A DNA stretch of 64,000 nt from Hirudo medicinalis (Eukaryota; Annelida; Clitellata; Hirudinida; Hirudinidae), in NCBI GenBank assembly GCA_011800805.1, contig MPNW01000111.1, positions 25,683 to 89,682 on the forward strand, written 5' to 3'. Positions 48,794-62,460 of this stretch are shown in pieces. The position numbers and the translations under genes were made by a program. Numbering within the stretch: the stretch's first letter is position 1; the number at the start of each line of letters is the position of its first letter. Under the pieces are notes generated by a model that saw nothing but the letters and a program-made list of their open reading frames with translations, searched no databases and had not been told where the DNA came from.

Positions 48794-49975
48794 ATGGAAA
48801 GCAAAACAAGCAAAACACCTCCAAGGCCTATTCCAGAGGCAAGGTTAGATCTGATAATGGCGAGTGATCGTTAGACGAAATTAACTCGAATTACTCATGA
48901 GATTTAATGGATTGTTGAATTTAGAGGTTAGAGCGTGGTTAATGTTAGATGTAGCATTAAGTAATCTTTAGATATTCATCTTTAATTTACCTCAATAAAA
49001 AAACATTTAACATCTTGTTGAATCTTAAATAAAACGAATAAAAAAGATGTTTGAAGTTTTAGCAAGTCTGATTTAAATTTATGCAGCTGCTACAAATAGT
49101 AACATGGCCTTCTAAATAAAGATTTTTCAAAAAAATATGGTTAGATGGTCATGTGACTACGACCTCATAAACGTGATGATAATGATAACGACGACGATGG
49201 TGATGATGATAACGAAGATGGAATGGCGTTGTCAGAAAGTGAATTTACGAATAATGGTGATGTTGATAAGAAGTCAGCGACCCGCGTCTACATGACAAAA
49301 TGATATTAAAGCTCAGAATTTACGCCTATTGTTGCCTAAGTTCCACGGCTTTGCCTGAGAATCTTGAATCTTGCAAGTTCGGGTTGGACTATCTTTTCTC
49401 ATGAGATCTGAGAAAATCTGATTCTATAAACATGCATCGGTCGTGCTGAACACCATAACGTATCTCCCGGTTCGGCTCCCAGGACATAATGATTCTAGTA
49501 TTTATATATAATAAATAACAGATGAATTGATGGATAATATGACTTTGTGTCATTAAAACATCTTATAAATATTGTTGTTGTTGATGACCACAGACCGGAG
49601 CCAAGCAGAAAGACCTACCCTAAGAAACTCTGTCCTGAAGCGATTGAACGAGCAAAACGCAAGTTGGATTTTTCAGCCAGCGGGGGTACAACATCGACGA
49701 CCAAGGAAGAAGTCATGGACCATGTGGACGGCAGAGTCAACCCGATGGTCGGAATGCCAGTTGAATCACAAGTCACGACATTGAATGAAAGTACAGATCA
49801 TCCGAACCGATCTCCAGAAGAAGCCAATTCAAAAAATAATCACATTCAGTTCAAATCCATCGAATACAATTTTGACTTCGAAGAGGGCAGGCCGTTCACT
49901 GAAGAAGAGTGCGCCAAATTCCTCAAGGATGAACCAAGGTACGAATGGTCGAAAGTCGACCAATGTAAAGACTGA
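48794..49975 (+). CDS. CDK inhibitor (CIP/KIP-like) with C-terminal inhibitor motif
   Basis: Two exons, 48794-48843 and 49594-49975, join in phase (AG|A) to a 143-residue protein that begins MESKTSKTPPRPIPEAR. It contains a cyclin-binding RxL-type motif (AKRKLDF, residues 37-43) and near the C-terminus YNFDF (108-112) followed by YEWSKV (133-138). The pair NFDF...(Y/F)EW..V is the kinase-contacting core of p21/p27/Dacapo inhibitors and of plant KRP inhibitors. If so, the product restrains cyclin-CDK activity in the nucleus. Oddities: the spacer between FDF and YEW is 20 residues, against 9 in p27; the RxL motif is about 65 residues upstream instead of about 30; and the protein ends just after the motif. 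I infer the family from these motifs alone. An AATAAA signal sits 200 bases downstream. Confidence 0.65.
48844..49593 (+). other. Intron of the CDK-inhibitor-like gene
   Basis: Begins GTTAGA and ends TTGATGACCACAG. Contains GAT/GAC-rich sequence around 49170-49220. Nothing else recognisable. Confidence 0.55.
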
Positions 49976-50177
49976 AGTTTGACGAAATATTTAGAATAGT
50001 TTCTTGAATTCTTAAATAGGATTTGCCTTTACATAATTAGTTTTTCCAATACATCTGCTCAGTTTTTGAAGCAGGCGAAATTTTCGCTTTATTTTTGTTT
50101 GCAAATTGTGATATTTCCAAATGTGTTGCTCATTTGAACTTTAATGTTGCGAATGGTGTGGATTTTTTGTGAAAGAA

Positions 50178-50183
50178 AATAAA
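50178..50183 (+). other. Polyadenylation signal AATAAA (CDK-inhibitor-like gene)
   Basis: Canonical hexamer about 200 bases after the stop, followed by a T-rich stretch. It sets the likely 3' end before the PSMC1 upstream region. Confidence 0.6.
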
Positions 50184-51678
50184 ATATTTTTGAGGAATTG
50201 TCTGTTATTTTGCCCTAGTTTTTGATTAAGCGGAGAAGCCGTTCCATCGAATTGCAAATCATCTCGCGTTTAATTAGCTAGTTATGCGTCCACCACTGTC
50301 AAAAGGCTTTTTTACGTTTGCATTAAATTGTCTACTCACTGGTTGTTTATTTTATTCTACGTCATTAAAGCCCAATCATTAACGAAATGTGGAGGTATCA
50401 TCAAAATATCAATTATAAATTAAATCAAGTTGAAAGCTTCTCAAAATCGAGACAAACATTTGGGTGCAAATTATTTTAATTAATCGTAACAGTAACATTT
50501 TCTTTCATGAAGTACTTTAATTTAAATTATTTTCCTGTTAATTTAAATTATAGAACATTATGCTTCTAAAGTACACTTGAGCATATAGACAGATACAAAC
50601 TGATATCTAAGCGTATTTCGTGCTTTGTTGAAATGGGTTCAGTAGTCAGCAGACAAATACTATGTATTTCGGAACAAGCTAGGCGCACGAATAGGACTCT
50701 GAAATTAAACAAATATTTCAGAGTTCTGAAATTGTAGTATTTATAAAGAACATTCAACAGTTTAAAATGCAAATATTGCTGTATTTGTTGGCTTATGCAA
50801 GTGTGCTTTATAGTGTTTAAGAGACTCCTTAACCGCGAAGACAACGTGCAATAGATGTTTCATTATCTTCAGACTTTAATGGACTTACTATCGCAAAAAG
50901 TCGAACGTGACAGATTTTAATCAAAGCTATGGAAAAACTAATAATAAGATTAATTGAAACTGGAAAATATAGCAACACCACCATCAATAACCTTTTTTAA
51001 ATCAAAATTTGTATAAAACAGAATACTCTAGAATAAACTGGCTAAAAAAGGGCTAATGCCAATAATTAATGAAGTCAATAATTATTTATCCAGGTAAACA
51101 AGTTCAGGAAGAGATTGTAATATCCCCCAAAGAATAGCTTTTTTTGGAATAGCTTTTTTTTACTGCCATATGTTTTAGCATAAATTTTTAAGTAAAAAGA
51201 TTTTAATACATAAAATGCATCCGCTAGATCAAGCTTTGAATTGTTTAAGAAAAGGCAAATGTAAAAATTCTATTAAGGATCGTTTTATACATGTGAATGT
51301 TTTATTTATAAAACGTAAAATTTTAATGTAAAAACTAAATATAAATTTGTACTAAGTGATATTTAAAACTTTTAGTTACCAAAAGCAGATACATTAAATA
51401 GCGCTAACCGTCCAAGAGATATATTTACTTTTAGATTTCTCATCTTTGTTTTCACGTATCCGGCGTTGTTTAGAAAATGGTACTGAATAAGCATTTTTTT
51501 TGTAATGTAAATAGTTTGCGATTTAAAGATGTTTTTAAATATTTTGTGCTTAATTGAGCATGTACCTGTAATCGCATCAGTAGCCATAAATTTCTTAGTC
51601 ATGTAGCCCAATAGAACTAACCGTGAGCGTTCTTTTTTTATTTACCATGAATAATTATTTTCATGTTATTTCAATTAG
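50184..51678 (+). other. Intergenic; PSMC1 promoter and exon 1 region
   Basis: The first PSMC1 exon must supply only the initiator codon, because exon 2 begins with the Gly2 codon in phase 0. The only ATG directly followed by GT that I noticed here is at 51477-51479 (ATG|GTACTG), a weak donor. The true start exon may be there or elsewhere. No other feature was seen. Confidence 0.35.
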
Positions 51679-54058
<2,380 letters not shown>

Positions 54059-54163
54059 ATAGAGATGTTACATGGAATTTAGGAGTGTCAGGAGCTAATT
54101 CCCTGCTTGAGTTGTGGAAAACTTCTTTTGTGTCTGTTACGACTACAAATTTTTGGAATGTTG

Positions 54164-54169
54164 AATAAA
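54164..54169 (+). other. Polyadenylation signal AATAAA (PSMC1)
   Basis: Canonical hexamer 105 bases after the PSMC1 stop, running into an A-stretch. The following 560 bases up to 54730 are the probable promoter/5'UTR of the next gene and show nothing else recognisable. Confidence 0.75.
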
Positions 54170-54730
54170 AAAAAACCTTACTGCATTTCGAATGTTTGCG
54201 TATTTTTAAATTTAGTGGTTTTTGGTGCTTTGCCCCGCGAGTCTCTTGCGGGCCCGACAGGACCGCAATCTTGATTTTAGGCGACGTTATTTAAGTGCTC
54301 CTAATTTTTCGGAAAAGTGTTACTGAAAACTGATTCTATGGATCTATCTACAGCAAGGGCGCTCTCGAATTAGTCAAATTGTCTGCAAAGATACGTATTT
54401 TTTCGATAAGCCTAAATTTGGAAATGATTGTCAGATTAAATAACATAAATTTCTTGCTACAAATTAAATGATAATTTAAGGTTCAGAATAGATCAGAAAC
54501 TAAATCAATACGCTAAAATCGTGATGTAGTATTAAATAAAAAATGAGTTGTTGATTGATAAAAATAATTTTGTAATGCATTAATTATTAAGTTACATTTG
54601 AGAAGACGAACAACAGAGGCCATGTTTGCGGAGGTGGTGGTCGTACTATATGTTTATCACTTCTTATGAGGGTTTTTTCCCAAGTTTAACTTTATAAACT
54701 TAGTTTGTGATATAAAATATTTGCAAGCTT

Positions 54731-57700
54731 ATGGAGCGTCGTAAAAGTTGGTATATTATGTTTTAATTGTCAGCAGTTGTCAGTACTTTACAGTCTAGAT
54801 AACGAAAGTTCATCTTTTATTAACTCTTTCCGCATTTATTTCACAAGCAGCATTTGGTGTAATGTCAGGATAAAATCAAGGAATTGTTTTTTTAAAATTT
54901 TTCTAAGGCGTTCAGTGCTGTAAGTGTGGAAAGGGCAATAACAGAACCACAAGATTTGTGTGCTTGAGTTGTGGTGAAGTATTCTGTAAAAACTGTTACA
55001 ATGAAAGGGAAGAGATTAACAATCACAAATCCAATCACCCAGTTCAACAAGTGATGTCAAAGCCTGATCTTGGTAAGGTTTTAATTCAAAATGTCTTAGA
55101 ATTACTATTTTACTCTTTTATGAAAAGTTTACTGTGTATAGATTGACTTTTATGTGGGGCTGCTTTACATTAAAACATTCTGTACTTGAAAAGAATTCTC
55201 TCACGCTAGCTAAGTAACTATAATTACCAGGAAAAAAGGTAAATAAGATGATTCATAATTTCCATTTTTCTTATAAACATTGGATTTTGAAGAATTGTTT
55301 TATGGTGGAGCCCAAAGGAAGAGTCTTTCTGCCTTAATAAAAGATCAACCAATAACATGTCCTTGCTGTGGAGAAAAAGGTCTTTCCAGTTCCGATCTCG
55401 TCGAGCACATGATCCGACAGCACCACTCCAAAAGCTCAAACAAAGTGGTGAGACATATTACAACAAATATTTCTTTTCATTGCAATGTTTAAGCTCTTAA
55501 ATGTATTGTTTGAGATATTTGCTTTTTGGGACTTATAACTTTGAAAATTTATAACTTTGAATAATAAAGGTTTCTATTTGGATCAACTAAACAAATTTAG
55601 GTCATCCTCTAATAAGATGGTTCGGAAAGTTTTTATTTTATTATTGTTTATTGCCGAGTCACGTCTTTACATGAAGTGGGCTTAAAGCAATTTTTTAAAG
55701 CCTATTTAATGCAAATGATTCTTGTGAGCTTGTACTCTGAGTATTTGTTTGTTAACATTTGAGTTCATGCTGACATTTATTATAATCGTTTATTTTGCAT
55801 AAGTTTAATTATTTTAAACGGTAACGCTTCGGAATTTTACGAGCACCGAAAGGAAAGTCCGACCGAACGAGACGCACGATGTCGTCGAATTTTGCGCATT
55901 AAAATGAGGAGTTTGCTTAAGCATTCGAGCCGTTCGGTCAAATAATACAACGACATTGTTCGGAGGATATTATTCACCTTGACCAATGCTATGCAATTAA
56001 CTGCATAATTCATATCAACCATGTAATTAATATTAACCATGTAATTAATATTAACCGTGTAATTAATATTAACCGTGTAATTAATATTTTTTTTTGTTGA
56101 GTTTTTTGAATTTTTTATTGATTTAAACAAACAAGCTGTTATATACAAAGCAAAAGCAATTAAAACAAATTCAAATAAACTCAAAGGGCAGCCTTAAGGA
56201 AGCGCACGCTTCCGCTATCAGACTGATCAAAATAAATCATTATATACGGTAAGCTTTTTCAAAGAGTAATTTACAAAAACATAAACTATACAAGTCCACG
56301 CAATAAATATTGTTTATATGACTTTTTAAATAATAAATAAAGCAAATTAAAAGGACATGTATTTAATTGAATTAGATCTTTGATAGNNNNNNNNNNNNNN
56401 NNNNNNNNNNNNNNNNNNNNNNNNNNNNNNNNNNNNNNNNNNNNNNNNNNNNNNNNNNNNNNNNNNNNNNNNNNNNNNNNNNNNNNNNNNNNNNNNNNNN
56501 AAATAATAATATTTTGATTAAATTAACAAGTTTTAATTATTGCCTATTTGTTGCTTCAGTTGTGTCCGTTGTGTCTGTGTGGATTCGAGAACATTTCCAA
56601 GGAGGCCGAGTTTCATGGCAGGAATATTCTGCAGCACCTTTGTGTTTACCATCAGCTGATGCCCTACTACGATGACGACGACGACGACGACGACGAGGAC
56701 GATGATCAAAATGATGATGACGAGGATGAGGACGATGACGACGACGACGATGACTATGATGATCCCCATGAAATGCCTGGTGAAAATATATCCTTTGGTT
56801 ACTCATTCTGAATTTAATTTTTGTTGAGCTAACTTGAGTTGGGGGTTCAGACTAGAATTACTTGTTGTTTAGATCATTCCTAAAGCAGTTATTATTCTGA
56901 TTCAGCAATAGAAATACTAATACTTTATCAAATTACTAGCATGAAATCTCAAATTTGTCTCAGACAGGATGAAACCGCTTGAAGTTATAATCGTAAGACG
57001 GACAAAGCAGTAGCATTTGTACAATTTTGAGTGGATGGTTGTTTAAGAATTAGTTTCCTTAATGATGGTTTGCCTGTTTACCTTCAACACAAGGTGGACA
57101 ATAAGTTTCCTTTGGCAGGCCAGAAGAGACCGCTTTTGGAGAACCGCGACCGGAATGAAACTGTCGGCGACGTAGGCCCGGGGGGCGACGGTTACGCCGT
57201 CCGGAAAACAATAACATTCCTTAACATCGAGGGGGAACCTTTCGGAGAAGATGGCGACAATCGAAACCCGACCCCTCCGTCGGAGGTCGGGGGAGGAGAC
57301 TCGAAGCAGAATTCAAATTCCAGAGGAATTCTCGTCGATTTGGCTCCCGTGAATGCTGTCGAGCCGATGCAGCTCTCGGAGAGGAGTGAAGTTCAATCGA
57401 GGAGCGTCGCTTCGATGGAAGATTCTTTCGTTTCGACGAGCAGAACGGGTCTCATAAGAAGGAATGCTGTGCGGCTTAACCGCGGTCAGGGATCCAGGCA
57501 GAGAGTGAACGATCTTCTTTCGGGGGGCAGGTCGAGGATTTTTCCTAGTAGCGGCGACAATTGGGACGTCGGTCCCTTCGTTCCCTCTCAAGACCATACA
57601 TCTCAGAGAATCAAGAGGAATGCTCAGTCTCGGGGTCAGGGTTTGAAGATGATGCGCGGAGGAGGCGTCGGCAACTGCACTGGCGGCAGAAGGGCCGAAC

Positions 57701-58276
57701 CGACCGCCAGCCTTCGACAGCACTTCGACGACCTCTTGGACGACTGCATGGCTTCCAACTTCCTCAGAGATTCCAGCATTGCCAGTACGTTTTCGGTCTT
57801 TGTCTCAGTATTTTATTAATTCTGCCTGGTGATTATCCCCATTTTTTTCTTCTCTGGTACTGCACTTCTTATGTTACTCAGAAAAAAAATTAACAACAAC
57901 AACAACAATAACAATAATAACAACAACAATAACAATAACAATAATAATAATAATAATAATAAAAATACCAATAATAATAAGAACTTAAGCCATTATTAAT
58001 TCATTAAATGTAAACTTGAATCTGGTTTAAAATGATATTGTAGCTAATAATGCATTAAGTGACATGGAATGAAGTACAACGAAATCCTTACTGAAACTGA
58101 ATTGTCTTGTTTTGTGATTTTTTTTATTTAAAAAAAATTATTCTGTTAATTTAATTGAATGATTTCATTGTTTTGAAGAAGGCTCTGCTTTTCCTGGTAA
58201 CAATTCAATATTTTGTGCATGTTTACTTCTCGTGCGCCATGAAAGCTGTTCAGTACTTGAATCATTTGAGCTGCGT

Positions 58277-58315
<39 letters not shown>

Positions 58316-61300
58316 ATTATTGTTGTTGTTGTTGTTGTCATTGTCATCATCATCATCACCATAATAGTAACAATAACAACAAAAATAATTGCTATTGGTC
58401 TGGTTTAGCTTTCACATTTGTGGTTATTTTCCTGATTACTTTACTACGTTGTTGTTATTATTATTGTTATCAGGACTCATTGCAGATCTTTTGAGCCATG
58501 CAGAAACATCCAATCAATAGATATTTATAGATATTTATAGATATTTATAGCCCTATTTTTGTTGACATTTTGATGAAATTATTACTAAATGATTCTCTTT
58601 TGATTGTATTTATTTATTTCATTTAACAATTCAATTTAATAACAAAGAACTTTTTATGATCGTGTATGCCTCACAGCTGAATTACTGTCTTACATGAACC
58701 TGAGAAGGAGACAGGATGCTGGCAGATCCAACAGTTCGCAGAATGCTGGGTTAGCCTTTTACACTCATTTGTATACTTTCTCTTAGATTTTGCTTGCTTA
58801 TTGTATATTTTTGTATTTGTGCCATTAATTTGCATTTTTGTACTTGCATTTAGCTGATCTTTTGAGTGCCTTAAGTATCTGAATGGGATGTGAAGGCACT
58901 TTTTAATCGATCTGCCATTTATATGGCGCCCCTACCCAAGGGTGCTCCCTGGTGGCGCAGGATGGGTTGCGAACATGACACATTGCGACTGTTGCTATTT
59001 CGACCACATGCAGGAATGCAACCCATTCGGCCAACCTGCATGCCGAATCGATACATTAAATGAAACTAGAATCAAAGTATTTTATAGGAATTACTAATGA
59101 AAGTAACTTCAGGCCAGAGTTAAAACTTGTTTTTGTTGTTGTTGTTGTACTTAGTCAAGAATCAAGTCTTGATTCAAAGTTAGATTTTCACAGAACTTTA
59201 AGTTTCGAAGAGCAGCGTTTGGAGACTGACCGGTTCTGGAAACATTTCAGGAAGTTGGACGGAGGTCAATCGGACAGAAACAAAGACAGGAAGCCGGACA
59301 AGAAACAACGGACGTCCGACAGCTCCGAGCTTTGGGCCCGAGCTTTTGACTACGACAACATGGACTACCTGACCGAGCAAGAGGCAGACTTCGATCATTA
59401 CGACGAGTTCTATGATGATGCAGTCGGCTACGAATTGTTTGATGGGGAAGATGAGGATGAATACGAAGAAGAGGAGGAGGAGGAGGACGAAGATGACGAC
59501 GACGGTGAAGACATCGAAGACAGAGCTGCCAGAATATGTGAAGGCCTGAGAAATGTGAAAGAGAAGAACGTCTTAAAGCTCATAATGACAGGAGACAAGT
59601 CCAAGACTCAGTCGACAAAGCAGACGGAAAAAGAACCACTTAAAACGGCGACATCGACGACATCGACAAAAAGCAAGCATTCGAACGAGGACAAGGATAA
59701 ATTCCTGCTTGGAACTAATTTGTGAGTCCAAAATTAACTCCTAGCTTTTTGTATTTGATTTAACTTTTAAGTTTAAGTTGAAATTTTTACTTGAAATTTA
59801 TGCTAATTTTCTGACTTTCTGCAACTATTTTGCTTAAAAAGCATAAAAGAGGAATCCAGTTGATCATACTTACCTTTTGTTGTTGTGCTTGTAGTTGGCA
59901 GGAATATCATGCCACCACAACGTACATGCAACGGGATCAAGGTGAAATTAGAGCAAATGAAAGCCTATTTGTTCAAGAATTGTTCTTCAAAGCTCTCAAT
60001 GCTCTTTCCATGGTTGAGGAAACACTTGCTGGAAGTGAACCAGAAACTGAAGCTCTTCCAAAAGAAGCAAAAGAAAAAGAAGGAGATAAAGGTGAAAAGA
60101 AGAACACAAAAGGTAGGGATGATGGAAGCAAGCAAGCCAAGACAAAGGGAGATGCTCAAAGGACAAAGAAAGAGCATCAAGAAGTCATCAAGCAGCATAA
60201 AAATGAGAAATCAATCTGCAACAAAGATTGTGCACCTGACGAGATGAAGGTCGCAGAATCTGATGTATCAGGAGGCAGTTTCGAGCAGCCTCGGCTGAAT
60301 TCCGACTCTATCCTATCGGGCGTGCATGCCGACATCGTTCCAAGCAAAGGCGTCGCTGAATCCAACGAATCTGAAAGCATATCCGCTGTGATCCCCTCGG
60401 AAATAAAATTGTCCAGAAGCGACGACCAGCACATCGACGATTCCGAAGGACGACACCTCGATCTCAACAACCACTCTGACTCGACCGTTCAACAGCCCAT
60501 TCAGAACAATTACGGGGCCCGACCAAAAGACAGGTCTTTCAATGCTGCCTCTCGTAATTCGTTTGGCAGCGCTGCGACCGTCGACCTTCCGGCACGGAAG
60601 CCCGATGCCAGGAGAGCGAGCTCGGGCTTCATGTCGTCTTCGTCAAAGGCGTCGTCGTCGTCGTCCTCGCTACTTTCTTCTCGTCGGGAAGTTCCGAACG
60701 GGAGGAAAAGATCCGGCAAGAACTCCTCAGCCGTTTCTTCCAGTTCCAATCTTTCTGACTTCTCATCACCATCTGCAGGTCTTTCTCCAGCCACCAATTC
60801 TGGTCTCCTGATTGATGAGGCCGATGGTGGGAATGGCTCCGAAGGTGTCTTGCCAGTTCCACCTCATTTTCAAGTCAGGCAAGTTAGAAACGACAATCAT
60901 CCACCAGGCAAAGTAGCCATGAAATCGACATCTCAAGTTACAAATGGTCCCCCCAAAAAGCACAGGACGACATCAATATCTTCTGCCTCTCAGATGCAGG
61001 CCGGCAACCCGACCTGCACCAAGAATCCATCCCTTATCAACAACAAAGGCTTTGCTCAGCAGCAAAACCAGCAGAGACCGAGCAGACAAATTGGTTCCGC
61101 TCAGCTTCCCCCGCTCAAGCCCGGAAGAACCTCCGTCGGGGGCTCGGGAAGCTCGACCCACCAGAACAATCCCGGCAACAATTCCAATGCGACGAACCAG
61201 GCTGCGGTCTCGATTCCGGGTCCCGGCGTTGGCAGTTCTTCCGGCACCAACGGCCTGGCCGCCTCCGAAACTTCTAGAAACAACAAATCTTCCTGCAACA

Positions 61301-61353
61301 GTACAAGGAATAAAAGCATCTTGTCTCAGAAAGACAAAACGAGTTTTCGATGA
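54731..61353 (+). CDS. KCMF1-like ZZ/Di19 zinc-finger protein, greatly enlarged
   Basis: Eight exons join in phase to 1104 aa: 54731-54740, 54908-55072, 55293-55447, 56560-56779, 57119-57784, 58677-58749, 59155-59721 and 59895-61353 (stop TGA). KCMF1 proteins are about 380 aa and work as E3 ubiquitin ligases with UBR4 in protein degradation. The family order is kept: a ZZ finger (about residues 6-50: C7, C10, then CLSC, CKNC and HKSNHP); LELFYGG; a C2H2 finger (CPCC...HMIRQH); a second (LCPLC...HLCVYH); later ATELLSYMNLRRR, matching KCMF1's PIAELLSQLSGVRR; and ESLFVQELFFKAL (about 641-653), matching its SLFVQELLLSTL. Between these are inserted an Asp-rich tract (148-178), a 220-residue Gly/Arg/Ser-rich region, a second acidic tract and a long Ser/Asn/Lys-rich tail of about 450 residues. 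The 10-base first exon (ATGGAGCGTC) is inferred from phase and position only. An assembly gap lies in intron 3. Confidence 0.8.
56017..56088. repeat. 18-bp tandem repeat, four units
   Basis: Four consecutive units of 'aaccatgtaattaatatt' (56017, 56035, 56053, 56071). The first two have 'ccatg' and the last two 'ccgtg', so the array grew by duplication of both variants or mutated in blocks. Confidence 0.9.
56387..56500. other. Assembly gap (114 N)
   Basis: A run of N in the intron before the third zinc-finger exon. True length and content are unknown. Confidence 1.
57891..57962. repeat. (AAC/AAT)n microsatellite in KCMF1-like intron
   Basis: Mixed AAC and AAT units just after the large fifth exon. 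Confidence 0.85.
58277..58340. repeat. (TTG)n microsatellite in KCMF1-like intron
   Basis: Long TTG run with a TTA interruption, followed by CAT-rich sequence. It yields a meaningless poly-Leu frame. An 11-base unit 'agatatttata' is repeated three times just downstream (about 58519-58550). Confidence 0.85.
58845..59045 (+). repeat. SINE-like repeat, copy 3
   Basis: Nearly the full body of the element at 34078-34369: 'tttagctgatcttttgagtg', 'gggatgtgaaggcac', 'gggttgcgaacatgacacat' and 'ttcggccaacctgcatgcc'. The tRNA-like head is missing. It sits in the short intron between the ELLSYMN exon and the acidic exon of the KCMF1-like gene, sense orientation. Confidence 0.75.
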
Positions 61354-62460
61354 TGCTGTTGATGATGATAGCCTTTATTGCTGTGGCCATGTTGGTGATG
61401 ATGAAGATGATGATGATGATGATGATGATGCTTTCAGGTGAACATGCCCCATCCCCATCTCTTCTGATTTAATCAGCTTCTTGTGTTGCATCATGGATGA
61501 CTTAATTTTTAAATCAGTGGGAAGCATGTGCTTCCTCCTTTACTGTGACCTGTGATAACAATAAGTTGGAGCATGGTGTCCATGGTTGTGCTAGGATTTT
61601 TCATCAACTTTAACTTCTCGCCTTGCTTCTTCATTTCTCGAGACCACCGGTTCGCCCCTCGTCCGATTGCCGACAGTTCCTCGACACGATCGCCCTCGAG
61701 GGGGCCGGAGACGATGCAAGGATTCGTGGAATCGTCGACGTCCATCTTTCGTAAGGGCAGTGGAATCATATTTCTTCTGCAGACGGATTCTGCGAGTGTC
61801 GACTAAAGTTGTGGTTTCGATTTCTGAACTTTTCCCGAAGCATCCCATTCTGCTGCGTCTTGCAATGTAAGTCTGCAGAGTCCCCCATGTCGTCAGAGCA
61901 GTTCAAGTACTATTAGTTGGTGATGCTGTCTGGTTCCATATTCTGGATTAAAGACCATATTTCGAATTTTTCATTTTCAACCAAAAAGGTGACAACGGAC
62001 TCAGCATGCTGATGTAACACTGGCTTTCCTTTGTTCATCACCTTTCTCTTTTGAAGCTTTTTTTGGGATGCTGTGATAAGAGGTTTCCATCGTCACTATC
62101 GTCGTCGTCGTCGTCACCACCATAATCGACATCGTTGGTGTTATTTGGGCAAATTGTTCGTATTTTGGGGGGCAATTGGACGTTGTGAATGTGATTAAAT
62201 TAAATCCTTTCAGTCGATTGTTGTCACGGACTCGTGCGATTTTCTTCCAAAAGCATTGTTTCTGGTTTCAATTCGTCACTCATCATGCAAAGCAAACGTT
62301 CCTTCGGACGCCACTAAAGTTGTCATCTGCCCGGACCCGCTACACTGAACTGGTTGATTGTCCTTCAAGTTTTTTATTCAATTGGTTTTAAAGGTTCCCG
62401 TTTTCGCAACACTTGTTTGCCTGGTTTACATTTTGCTAATAAAAATGTCGTGCAACTCTG
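61354..62460 (+). other. Probable 3'UTR of the KCMF1-like gene
   Basis: Non-coding after the stop, with a (GAT)n run near 61396-61430. AATAAA at 62438-62443 is the likely polyadenylation signal. A GC-richer patch at about 61620-61810 is open on both strands for about 85 codons without any recognisable product; an alternative last exon there cannot be excluded. Confidence 0.5.

Larger units (their letters stand above)
55448..56559 (+). other. Intron of the KCMF1-like gene, with tandem repeat and assembly gap
   Basis: Begins GTGAGA and ends GCTTCAG. It holds an 18-base tandem repeat (56017-56088) and a run of N (56387-56500). No gene was seen in either strand. Confidence 0.6.

Noticed and set aside
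56533..56806. Minus-strand Val/Ile- and His/Arg-rich frames
   Set aside because: Antisense of the Asp-coding microsatellite in the KCMF1-like zinc-finger exon.
60944..61441. 165-codon plus-strand frame within the KCMF1-like last exon
   Set aside because: It overlaps in another frame a longer frame that is joined in phase to the recognised SLFVQEL segment; its Arg/Pro/Ser make-up is a frame-shift artefact.
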